Assembly: GCF_035590735.1 (NCBI RefSeq)
Contig: NZ_CP141595.1
Span: forward strand, 2,389,001 to 2,453,000
Length of the DNA stretch: 64,000 nt
Direction: 5' to 3'
Origin: Rossellomorea aquimaris
GTDB taxonomy: Bacteria > Bacillota > Bacilli > Bacillales > Bacillaceae_B
Part shown: one piece after another, positions 7,944-16,069 of the stretch
Position numbering within the stretch: the first letter of the stretch is position 1
How the letters are laid out: each line of letters opens with the position of its first letter
Translations under genes and position numbers: made by a program
The notes under the pieces: model-generated
Databases searched by the model: none
Told to the model about the DNA's origin: nothing
What the model saw: only the letters and a program-made list of their open reading frames with translations

Positions 7944-8921
7944 ATGATTGAATTTAAGAATGTCACGAAAGTCTATGAAGATGGTACAGAAGCCATAAAG
8001 GGTATCAACCTGACGATCCCAAAAGGAAAACTTGTTGCCTTGATCGGGCCAAGCGGATGTGGGAAAACGACCACGATGAAAATGATCAATAAGCTCATTT
8101 CCCCTTCCAGTGGAACGATTCTGATTAATGGTAAAGACACTTCAAAAACCGATGAAGTGGAGCTCAGGCGTAATATCGGCTATGTCATACAGCGCATAGG
8201 ATTGCTTCCACACATGACAATTGAAGAGAACATCAGCCTGATCCCCCGTTTAAAAGGATGGAAGAAGGAACAATATGAAGGCCGGGTTGATGAGCTTCTA
8301 AATCTAGTCGGACTTGAACCTGATGTGTATCGTAAACGATACCCGCTTGAGCTAAGCGGAGGACAACAACAACGGGTGGGGGTCATTCGTGCCCTGGCAG
8401 CTGAACCGCCTATCATTCTGATGGATGAACCCTTCAGTGCCCTTGACCCGATCAGCCGGGAGCAGCTTCAGGATGAATTGAAAAGCATTCAAAATACGAT
8501 ACATAAAACGATTGTGTTTGTCACACATGATATTGATGAAGCTTTAAAGATCGCTGATGAGATTGCAGTGATGCGTGATGGAGATATTGAACAGATCGCT
8601 ACCCCATCAGAGCTTTTGTCACAACCTGCAAATGAATTCGTACGGGCATTTATCGGTGAGGACCGGCTGAACGCTCGACAAACTCAAATGCAAGTAATGG
8701 ACATAATGGAAGACAATACAAATTACGTGCACTATGAAGAATCAGAATATACTTTAATTCCTTATGACGCTACGGTCCAGGAAGCTGCAAGAGTACTACT
8801 TGAGACTGGAAAACCCTATCTCATGGCGACTAAAGACGGCAAAAAGCTTGGAAGCGTCACGGCCAGCGGGATTCTACGTGCAGTAGCCTCAGAAGGGAAA
8901 AAGGAGGCACGTTCGGTATGA
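7944..8921 (+). CDS. Glycine betaine/carnitine/choline-type ABC transporter ATP-binding protein
   Basis: A 325-residue ATPase of the OpuA/OpuC (quaternary amine) branch. Walker A GPSGCGKTT is at residues 35-43, followed by a Q-loop (YVIQRIGLLPHMT), the signature LSGGQQQRVG, Walker B IILMDEP and a switch histidine in FVTHD. The last 70 residues resemble a single CBS-like regulatory extension, common in OpuCA/OpuBA where it senses ionic strength or cyclic di-AMP. It overlaps the permease gene by four bases (ATGA), so the two are translationally coupled. Likely energises uptake of a compatible solute. Confidence 0.88.
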   Translation: MIEFKNVTKVYEDGTEAIKGINLTIPKGKLVALIGPSGCGKTTTMKMINKLISPSSGTILINGKDTSKTDEVELRRNIGYVIQRIGLLPHMTIEENISLIPRLKGWKKEQYEGRVDELLNLVGLEPDVYRKRYPLELSGGQQQRVGVIRALAAEPPIILMDEPFSALDPISREQLQDELKSIQNTIHKTIVFVTHDIDEALKIADEIAVMRDGDIEQIATPSELLSQPANEFVRAFIGEDRLNARQTQMQVMDIMEDNTNYVHYEESEYTLIPYDATVQEAARVLLETGKPYLMATKDGKKLGSVTASGILRAVASEGKKEARSV

Positions 8922-9574
8922 ACACATTCTCGCTATTGTTTATCAACACCATTTCAAATCGCTCGGATGCCATCTTAAACGGGTTATTTGAGCATCTGTA
9001 TTTATCATTTGTATCCATTTTCATAGCGATTGCCATCTCTTTGCCGCTGGGTATATACATATCACGAAAAAAGCAAACAGCTGAATTTTACATCGGGATA
9101 ACAGCCATTTTCCAAACCATCCCCAGCTTAGCACTATTTGGTTTTCTCATTCCCCTATTAGGTACAGGTAGCATCACAGCGATTATTGCCCTGACCGTAT
9201 ATGCACTCTTGCCGATTCTAAGGAACACGTACACGGGGATCATCGGGGTTGATGAGGGAGTCATAGAAGCGGGCAGAGGGATGGGAATGACAAACTCACA
9301 ACTTTTGTTTAAAGTGGAACTTCCTCTCGCACTGCCGTTCATTATGGCGGGTATCAGAACCGCTACTGTCTTAACGGTGGGAGTTGCGACGCTTGCAACA
9401 TTTGTAGGCGCGGGTGGACTGGGTGACCTCATTTACCGGGGACTATCCACTTGGAATAATTCTTTAGTTCTTGCAGGAGCCATTCCTGCCGCCTTACTTG
9501 CCCTTTCTTTCGACTTTTTATTAAAGCTTCTTGAAAGAATGACAACACCTAAAGGATTAAAAGCACGTAAATAA
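8918..9574 (+). CDS. Osmoprotectant-type ABC transporter permease
   Basis: A 218-residue membrane protein with about five to six helices and the ABC permease loop EAGRGMGMTNSQLLFKVELPLALPFIMAGIR split as EAGRGMGMTN plus VELPLALP. It belongs to the OpuCB/OpuBB/OpuBD family. Only one permease gene is present; Bacillus subtilis opuB and opuC each encode two (B and D), so a homodimeric channel is expected. The start overlaps the ATPase stop by four bases. Confidence 0.88.
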   Translation: MNTFSLLFINTISNRSDAILNGLFEHLYLSFVSIFIAIAISLPLGIYISRKKQTAEFYIGITAIFQTIPSLALFGFLIPLLGTGSITAIIALTVYALLPILRNTYTGIIGVDEGVIEAGRGMGMTNSQLLFKVELPLALPFIMAGIRTATVLTVGVATLATFVGAGGLGDLIYRGLSTWNNSLVLAGAIPAALLALSFDFLLKLLERMTTPKGLKARK

Positions 9575-9597
9575 AGCACATTCAAAGGAGAGTAAGA

Positions 9598-10497
9598 ATG
9601 AAAAAGAAATTAAAACCATTTATTTTATTAATAATCCTATCCGTCATGATCGCAGGTTGCGGAAATGGAGGGGGTAAAGACACCATAACGGTTTCGGGTA
9701 AGATGTGGACTGAACAGTTTATTTTAACACAAATGATGGCTGAACTTCTTAAAGAGAAAACAGACCTGGATGTTAAAGTGGAAGAAGGACTGGGAGAAGT
9801 ATCGATTTTGACACCGGCTCTTGAAAAAGGCGACATCGACGTATATATCGAGTACACAGGAACCGGACTCGAAGCGGTGTTAAAAGAGCAAGCGAAGGAA
9901 GGGGCTTCAGCTGAAGAAATTCTATCTCAAGTCCGTAAAGGATACGAAGAAAAGTTCAATGTGACATGGTTAAAGCCACTGGGATTCGAGAATACGTATA
10001 CCCTAGCTTATACTCAAGATCAGGATTTTGATGCCAAAACGTTCTCTGACCTAGTTCCCCTTTCGAAAGATTTAAGCTTTGGTGCGCCACATCAATTCTA
10101 TGAGCGTGAAGGTGATGGGTACGATGCATTTGCAGAAGCATACCGCTACAAATTCAAAGCGAAAGAAAGCTTTGACCCGAACATTATGTATGAAGCAGTG
10201 AAGAACGGAGATGTAGATATTATTCCGGCCTTTACCACCGATGGAAGAATACAACGATACAATCTGAAAACGACAACGGACGACAAAGGATTCTTCCCGC
10301 CATATGATGCGGCTCCTATCATTCGTCAAGAAGTTCTGGAAGAGCATCCTGAAGTAGAAGAAGTCCTGAATGAATTAGCAGGACAAATCTCTGAGGAAGA
10401 GATGAGTGAGATGAATGCCAAGGTGGATATGGATAAACAAGATCCCAAAGAAGTAGCGCGTGAATTTCTCCTATCCAAGGGATTAATTGAAGAGTAA
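9598..10497 (+). CDS. Osmoprotectant-type substrate-binding lipoprotein
   Basis: A 299-residue binding protein with a lipoprotein signal peptide (lipobox IAGC, Cys20) that tethers it to the outer membrane face. Family hallmarks of the QAT-type OpuAC domain are GKMWTEQFILTQMM, DIDVYIEYTGTGL, GFENTYTLAY and FFPPYDAAPI. Substrate could be glycine betaine, choline or carnitine; ergothioneine is also bound by some members (EgtU) and cannot be excluded. AAAGGAG precedes the ATG. It closes the operon, followed by a hairpin. Confidence 0.87.
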   Translation: MKKKLKPFILLIILSVMIAGCGNGGGKDTITVSGKMWTEQFILTQMMAELLKEKTDLDVKVEEGLGEVSILTPALEKGDIDVYIEYTGTGLEAVLKEQAKEGASAEEILSQVRKGYEEKFNVTWLKPLGFENTYTLAYTQDQDFDAKTFSDLVPLSKDLSFGAPHQFYEREGDGYDAFAEAYRYKFKAKESFDPNIMYEAVKNGDVDIIPAFTTDGRIQRYNLKTTTDDKGFFPPYDAAPIIRQEVLEEHPEVEEVLNELAGQISEEEMSEMNAKVDMDKQDPKEVAREFLLSKGLIEE

Positions 10498-10505
10498 AAT
10501 GTTAA

Positions 10506-10568
10506 GAAGTGTCAGAAAGGATAGGGGTGAGGGGTGCACCAACACGTCCTTTGTCCATCTGACACTTC
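10506..10568 (+). terminator. Long GTGTCAG hairpin after the ABC operon
   Basis: An 11-bp perfect stem (GAAGTGTCAGA at 10506-10516; TCTGACACTTC at 10558-10568) closes a 41-base loop and is followed by ATTTTGTTT. It may be a terminator or a REP-like element. Confidence 0.55.
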
Positions 10569-10595
10569 ATTTTGTTTAGGTATATTTATAAAATT

Positions 10596-10625
10596 TTGAA
10601 AAATTAAAGGGAAATATGGTATAAA
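10596..10625 (+). promoter_or_regulatory. Sigma-A-like promoter of yneT
   Basis: TTGAAA, 18-base spacer, TATAAA, about 70 bases before the yneT start. Confidence 0.55.
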
Positions 10626-10695
10626 AGAAGAATAGGACTTAAGAAACAGTTAAAGAATGAATGGATAAGGAACGATGAAGGAGTTGTAATCATCT

Positions 10696-11103
10696 ATGGA
10701 AAACCCATCCCGACAAGAAATTGGAAACATCCTTAATCAATCAAAACGCATCGCCGTGATTGGATTAAGTGACAATCCTGCACGAACATCTTATATGGTC
10801 TCAAAAGCGATGCAGGATCAAGGATATGAGATTATTCCTGTAAATCCAACCATTGACGCCGCACTGGGCGTTAAAGCGGTATCTTCTCTGAAGGAGATTG
10901 AAGGACCGATTGACATTGTCAATGTATTTCGCCGCTCAGAATTTTTACCACAGATCGCGGAAGAATTTCATGAAATCGATTCTAACGTGTTTTGGGCGCA
11001 ACAAGGTGTAATGAATGAAGAGGCTTATCGCTTTTTGAAAGAACGTGGGTATACAGTCATTATGGATCGCTGTATTAAGGTTGAACATGCTTTAACCAAA
11101 TAA
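10696..11103 (+). CDS. yneT: CoA-binding (Rossmann) domain protein YneT
   Basis: A 135-residue protein consisting of one CoA-binding domain like that of succinyl-CoA synthetase alpha subunit. The nucleotide-binding start IAVIGLSDNPARTSYMVSKAM (positions about 18-38) and the FWAQQGVMNEEA segment are typical. It lacks the ligase active-site histidine region. Function is unknown. It lies just upstream of parE as in Bacillus subtilis and has its own terminator. Confidence 0.88.
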   Translation: MENPSRQEIGNILNQSKRIAVIGLSDNPARTSYMVSKAMQDQGYEIIPVNPTIDAALGVKAVSSLKEIEGPIDIVNVFRRSEFLPQIAEEFHEIDSNVFWAQQGVMNEEAYRFLKERGYTVIMDRCIKVEHALTK

Positions 11104-11114
11104 CTCTCACTCGT

Positions 11115-11144
11115 AACAAGCGGCTCTTACCGCTTGTTTTTTTT
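11115..11144 (+). terminator. Intrinsic terminator after yneT
   Basis: A perfect 9-bp stem, AACAAGCGG/CCGCTTGTT, six-base loop and an eight-T tail. Confidence 0.93.
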
Positions 11145-11303
11145 CGGATTGACTTTTCTTCTTTCATTACTAAAAAATCCGGTCCACACACAAGAAAACA
11201 GTCCGATATCTGAGTTGATCTAGGAAATTACATTTGCGAAAATCAAATAAAACGCTACAATAAGCAATAGTGGTTTACCTCAGAAATGATTAAAACAGGT
11301 AAA

Positions 11304-11317
11304 CGAACAAACGTTCT
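11304..11317. promoter_or_regulatory. LexA (SOS) box in front of parE-parC
   Basis: CGAACAAACGTTCT fits the Bacillus LexA/DinR consensus CGAACRNRYGTTYC at 13 of 14 positions. It lies 84 bases before the parE start, in the expected promoter region, so topoisomerase IV is probably DNA-damage inducible. Confidence 0.75.
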
Positions 11318-11400
11318 TGTGTTATAGTTAACATATACATAACCAATACTACCGTACAAGCACTATTTACGGTTAGAGAAGTTTTGAAAGGGGAATGTTC

Positions 11401-13371
11401 GTGGCCAACCAGAATAAGACCATGGATTACAATGATGATGCCATTCAAGTATTAGAAGGTTTAGAAGCCGTTCGTAAGAGACCTGGAATGTATATAGGCT
11501 CTACAGATTCAAGGGGATTGCATCATTTAGTATACGAAATTGTCGATAATTCGGTGGATGAAGCATTAGCAGGCTTCGGAAATGAGATTATTGTTACGAT
11601 ACATAAGGATAATAGCATCTCTGTCCAGGATAAAGGAAGAGGGATGCCTACTGGAATGCATAAGCTTGGCAAGCCCACACCTGAAGTCATCTTGACTGTG
11701 CTGCACGCAGGAGGGAAATTCGGACAAGGAGGGTACAAGACCAGTGGCGGATTGCATGGTGTAGGTGCCTCAGTCGTAAATGCCCTATCTGAATGGCTTG
11801 TGGTGACGATTGAAAGAGATGGAACGAAGTATGAACAACGTTTCACAAAAGGTGGAAAACCGGAAACCACTCTTGAGAAAATCGGAAAAACGAAAAAATC
11901 CGGAACGTGTATCCATTTCAAACCTGATCCGGAGATTTTCAGTAATACTACCTATAATTATGAGACGCTCTGTGAGCGACTAAGGGAATCTGCATTCCTT
12001 CTTAAAGGTTTAAAAATTGAAATCATTGACGAGCGTCATGATCAGAAGGAAGTCTTTCATTTCGAGAGCGGGATTCAGGCATTTGTTCAATACTTAAACG
12101 AAGAAAAAGATGTGCTTCATAACGTAGCTTTTTTTGAAGGAGAAAATCATACCATCGAAGTGGAGTTCGCCTTTCAATTTAATGACGGGTTCTCAGAAAA
12201 CATTCTGTCATTCGTGAACAATGTCCGTACAAAAGACGGAGGTACCCACGAAGCCGGAGCAAAGACAGCCATGACCCGTGTCTTTAATGAGTACGCCCGA
12301 AAAGTTGGGATTCTAAAAGATCGGGACAAAAATCTTGAAGGGACCGACATTCGTGAAGGCCTGGCCAGTATCGTTTCTGTGCGTATACCAGAACATCTCC
12401 TTCAATTTGAGGGGCAGACGAAAGGAAAGCTCGGTACGAGTGAAGCACGTTCAGCTGTGGATGCCGTTGTTTCAGAGCACCTTCTATATTTCTTAGAAGA
12501 AAATCCCGATACAAGTTCCCTTCTTATTAAAAAATCCATTAAAGCCGCCCAAGCCCGGGAAGCGGCACGTAAGGCAAGGGAAGATGCGCGTAACGGAAAG
12601 AAACGAAAGCGATCTGAAACCGTTCTATCTGGTAAATTAACACCTGCTCAATCGAGAAATCCTCAGCGCAACGAGCTCTATCTCGTGGAGGGTGATTCTG
12701 CGGGAGGTTCAGCGAAACAAGGTCGAGATCGTAAATTCCAAGCGATTCTTCCACTTCGGGGGAAAGTCATCAATACGGAAAAAGCCAAGCTTCAGGATAT
12801 CTTCAAAAACGAAGAAATCAATACCATCATACATGCGATCGGTGGCGGAGTCGGTCCGGAATTCAACGTCGGCGACATCAACTATGACAAAATTGTCATC
12901 ATGACCGATGCAGATACGGATGGAGCCCATATCCAGGTTCTGCTGTTAACCTTCTTCTATCGCTACATGAAACCACTATTAGAAGCAGGGAAAGTTTATA
13001 TTGCACTTCCTCCTCTCTACAAAGTAAGCAAAGGAGCAGGAAAGAAACAAAAGCTTGAATACGCATGGACGGACGAAGAGCTTCAAGGAGCCATTTCTAA
13101 AGTTGGTAAAGGCTATATGATCCAGCGCTATAAAGGTCTTGGAGAAATGAACGCCGATCAGCTGTGGGAAACGACGATGGATCCTGAAACACGTGCACTG
13201 ATCCGTGTCCGTATTGATGATGCTGCCCGGGCTGAACGTCGCGTGACAACTCTTATGGGAGATAAAGTAGAGCCGCGCCGTAAATGGATTGAAAGCAATG
13301 TAGCCTTTGGGTTAGAAGAAGAAGGAAGTATTCTTGAAAATGAAAATATTACGGTCGCAGAGGAGGGGTAA
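11401..13371 (+). CDS. parE: DNA topoisomerase IV subunit B
   Basis: A 656-residue type IIA topoisomerase ATPase subunit that decatenates daughter chromosomes with ParC. It shows the GHKL ATPase (EIVDNSVDEAL, GGLHGVGASVVNAL), the transducer domain, and the TOPRIM motifs VEGDSAGGSAKQGRDR and MTDADTDGAHI. The start is taken as GTG 11401, seven bases after GAAAGGGG; an ATG at 11395 is too close to that site. The protein then begins VANQNKTMDYNDDAIQVLEG. parC follows after a three-base gap. It is ParE rather than GyrB by its pairing with parC and synteny with yneT and alsT. Confidence 0.96.
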   Translation: MANQNKTMDYNDDAIQVLEGLEAVRKRPGMYIGSTDSRGLHHLVYEIVDNSVDEALAGFGNEIIVTIHKDNSISVQDKGRGMPTGMHKLGKPTPEVILTVLHAGGKFGQGGYKTSGGLHGVGASVVNALSEWLVVTIERDGTKYEQRFTKGGKPETTLEKIGKTKKSGTCIHFKPDPEIFSNTTYNYETLCERLRESAFLLKGLKIEIIDERHDQKEVFHFESGIQAFVQYLNEEKDVLHNVAFFEGENHTIEVEFAFQFNDGFSENILSFVNNVRTKDGGTHEAGAKTAMTRVFNEYARKVGILKDRDKNLEGTDIREGLASIVSVRIPEHLLQFEGQTKGKLGTSEARSAVDAVVSEHLLYFLEENPDTSSLLIKKSIKAAQAREAARKAREDARNGKKRKRSETVLSGKLTPAQSRNPQRNELYLVEGDSAGGSAKQGRDRKFQAILPLRGKVINTEKAKLQDIFKNEEINTIIHAIGGGVGPEFNVGDINYDKIVIMTDADTDGAHIQVLLLTFFYRYMKPLLEAGKVYIALPPLYKVSKGAGKKQKLEYAWTDEELQGAISKVGKGYMIQRYKGLGEMNADQLWETTMDPETRALIRVRIDDAARAERRVTTLMGDKVEPRRKWIESNVAFGLEEEGSILENENITVAEEG

Positions 13372-13374
13372 TAC

Positions 13375-15813
13375 ATGACAACTGTAGAAAGATATCAAGA
13401 CTTACCTCTGGAAGAGGTACTTGGCGACCGATTTGGACGTTATAGTAAATACATTATTCAAGAGCGTGCATTACCTGATGCACGTGACGGGTTAAAGCCT
13501 GTACAAAGACGTATCCTTTACGCCATGTACGTGGATGGTAACACCCAGGAAAAAGGGTTCCGTAAATCAGCCAAAACCGTTGGTAATGTTATTGGTAACT
13601 ATCATCCACATGGTGATACATCTGTGTATGATGCCATGGTGCGTATGAGTCAAACATGGAAAGTGCGTAAATATTTAGTCGAGATGCACGGAAATAACGG
13701 AAGCATCGACGGAGACCCGCCTGCTGCCATGCGTTATACAGAGGCTCGTCTTTCTGCTATATCCATGGAGCTCTTGCGTGATATCGATAAAAAAACCGTG
13801 GACTTTATACCAAATTTTGATGATACATCCAGTGAACCAACTGTTTTGCCGTCACGTTTTCCGAACCTATTAGTCAACGGTTCCACTGGTATCTCAGCAG
13901 GATATGCAACTGACATTCCACCTCATCACCTTGATGAAGTCATCGATGCGACTATAATGCGTATGGAAAAGCCACAAAGCACGGTGGATGATTTAATGAC
14001 GGTCTTAAAAGGGCCTGATTTTCCAACAGGTGGCATCATTCAAGGGGTAGACGGCATCAAAAAAGCCTACGAAACCGGAAAAGGAAAAGTGGTTGTTCGT
14101 GGAAAAGCTGATATTGAGAACATCCGCGGAAGCAAACAACAGATTGTCATAACGGAAATTCCTTATGAGGTAAACAAAGCGAATCTCGTCAAGAAAATGG
14201 ATGAATTCCGTGTAGATCGCAAAGTGGAAGGAATTGCAGAAGTTCGTGATGAAACAGACCGAGATGGAATGCGTATTGTCATTGAGTTAAAGAAAGATGC
14301 AGATGCTACCGGCGTCTTAAACTACCTCTACAAGAATAGTGACCTTCAAATCGCCTATAACTTTAATATGGTTGCGATACATAACCGTCGTCCTAAACTG
14401 ATGGGACTGCGTGAACTATTGGATGCGTATATTCAACATCAAAAAGAAGTAGTGACAAATCGTACCAGACATGATCTAAACAAAGCGAAGGATCGCCAGC
14501 ATATTGTAGAAGGCTTAATGAAAGCACTGTCAATATTAGATCAAGTGATAGCAACGATTCGTGCTTCGAAAGATAAACGGGATGCGAAGGATAATTTAAT
14601 TCAGCAATTTCAATTTACTGAAGCACAGTCAGAAGCAATCGTCAGCCTGCAACTATACCGCTTGACGAATACAGACATTACCGCACTGCAGGCAGAAGCA
14701 GAAGAATTAGCGAAAACGATTGCTGAATTAACGGCAATCCTGGAAAGCGAAAGCAAACTTTACAGTGTTATCAAAAAAGAATTAAAAGGCATCAAAAAGC
14801 AGTTCTCTGATGCTCGCCGCACTAAAATTGAGGATAAGATTGAAGAAATTAAAATCAACCTTGAAGTACTGATCGCCAGTGAGGATGTCATGGTTACCGT
14901 TACCCGTGATGGTTACATGAAACGAACAAGTCTACGTTCGTATTCTGCTTCAAACGGACAGGATCTCGCCATGAAAGAAACAGACAGGCTCCTTGGTCAG
15001 TATGAGATGAATACGACGGATGTACTTTTAGTCTTTACGAACAAAGGGAATTACATCTATTGCCCTGTACATGAGCTCCCGGATATTCGCTGGAAAGACC
15101 TTGGTCAGCACGTTGGGAACATCGTGCCGATTGATCGCGATGAACAGGTTCTAAAAGCGATACCGATTAGAGAATTTGATCCTTCCCATTATTTATTATT
15201 TGTAACGAAGAATGGAATGATCAAGAGATCTGAGCTTCCTCAGTACAAAGCACAGCGCTACTCCCGTCCTCTTGTAGGAATTAATTTAAAAGGAGACGAT
15301 CAGCTGGTAGATGTACATTTAACCGATGGTTCCTTTGATATTTTCATCGCTACACACTTAAGCTATGGGCTTTGGTTTTCCGAGGAAGATGTGAACATCG
15401 TCGGACCACGGGCAGCAGGTGTAAAAGGGATTAACCTTAAAGATGAAGATTATGTTGTGTCTGGTAAGATCATTAAAGACCCAGTGAAGGATTATGTTTT
15501 CTTAGCAACCCAGCGAGGGGCAGTAAAGAAAATGAAATTAACCGAATTCGAAAAGACGTCCCGTGCCAAACGCGGAGTCATCATGCTGCGGGAATTAAAA
15601 TCAAACCCACATCGTGTGGTAAGTATAGAAGTGGTTAAAGATACAGATAAAGTAGGTCTGATCACGAAAAAGGGAAAGACAGAAGAAGTGCTCCTTTCAG
15701 ATCTTAGACCAAATGACCGTTACTCGAATGGATCATTCGTGATTGATGAAGGCGTTAGCGGATCTGTTTGTGAAACGTGGGCAGAATCACTGCTACCCGA
15801 AATAAAAGAATAG
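13375..15813 (+). CDS. parC: DNA topoisomerase IV subunit A
   Basis: An 812-residue breakage-reunion subunit. The catalytic tyrosine is Tyr121 in AAMRYTEARLS. The N-terminal PDARDGLKPVQRRILYAMY and the quinolone-resistance region HPHGDTSVYDAMVR are clear, followed by the coiled-coil gate and a C-terminal beta-pinwheel with repeated ITKKGK/VTKNG blades. At the two classic quinolone contact positions there is Thr82 and Asp86, where many ParC proteins have Ser and Glu. The gene is cotranscribed with parE and ends at a strong terminator. Confidence 0.96.
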   Translation: MTTVERYQDLPLEEVLGDRFGRYSKYIIQERALPDARDGLKPVQRRILYAMYVDGNTQEKGFRKSAKTVGNVIGNYHPHGDTSVYDAMVRMSQTWKVRKYLVEMHGNNGSIDGDPPAAMRYTEARLSAISMELLRDIDKKTVDFIPNFDDTSSEPTVLPSRFPNLLVNGSTGISAGYATDIPPHHLDEVIDATIMRMEKPQSTVDDLMTVLKGPDFPTGGIIQGVDGIKKAYETGKGKVVVRGKADIENIRGSKQQIVITEIPYEVNKANLVKKMDEFRVDRKVEGIAEVRDETDRDGMRIVIELKKDADATGVLNYLYKNSDLQIAYNFNMVAIHNRRPKLMGLRELLDAYIQHQKEVVTNRTRHDLNKAKDRQHIVEGLMKALSILDQVIATIRASKDKRDAKDNLIQQFQFTEAQSEAIVSLQLYRLTNTDITALQAEAEELAKTIAELTAILESESKLYSVIKKELKGIKKQFSDARRTKIEDKIEEIKINLEVLIASEDVMVTVTRDGYMKRTSLRSYSASNGQDLAMKETDRLLGQYEMNTTDVLLVFTNKGNYIYCPVHELPDIRWKDLGQHVGNIVPIDRDEQVLKAIPIREFDPSHYLLFVTKNGMIKRSELPQYKAQRYSRPLVGINLKGDDQLVDVHLTDGSFDIFIATHLSYGLWFSEEDVNIVGPRAAGVKGINLKDEDYVVSGKIIKDPVKDYVFLATQRGAVKKMKLTEFEKTSRAKRGVIMLRELKSNPHRVVSIEVVKDTDKVGLITKKGKTEEVLLSDLRPNDRYSNGSFVIDEGVSGSVCETWAESLLPEIKE

Positions 15814-15824
15814 CAACTCAGGGA

Positions 15825-15854
15825 AACGATCAGAAATATTTCTGATCGTTTTTT
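15825..15854 (+). terminator. Intrinsic terminator after parC
   Basis: A perfect 12-bp stem AACGATCAGAAA/TTTCTGATCGTT with a two-base centre, then a six-T run. Confidence 0.93.
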
Positions 15855-15893
15855 ATTTACTGAAGACGAATAATACATGTATATTCATTCAAG

Positions 15894-15930
15894 ATTGTTG
15901 TACAATACCGGTTAAAAATTGTACAACAAT
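15894..15930. promoter_or_regulatory. 13-bp inverted repeat with two TTGTACAA boxes upstream of alsT
   Basis: ATTGTTGTACAAT (15894-15906) and ATTGTACAACAAT (15918-15930) are exact inverted copies separated by 11 bases. Each contains the palindrome TTGTACAA (15898-15905 and 15919-15926), starting 21 bases apart, i.e. two helical turns. This has the look of a cooperative repressor site or paired operators. No T-run follows the second arm, so it is not a terminator. Confidence 0.65.
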
Positions 15931-16069
15931 TAATATTCTTTCAAAAAGATGAATTTATCAGTTGAATAGGCATTTATTTTTTGATAGATTAAGAAAGTGT
16001 CTGAATGGGTATACATACATAGATTCATACATTATTTGTCATAAACACAAACATCTAGGGGGAACAATT

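Noticed and set aside
15962..16069. In-frame extension of alsT upstream of 16070
   Set aside because: No ribosome-binding site before TTG 15962, while ATG 16070 has a strong one and matches the family start.
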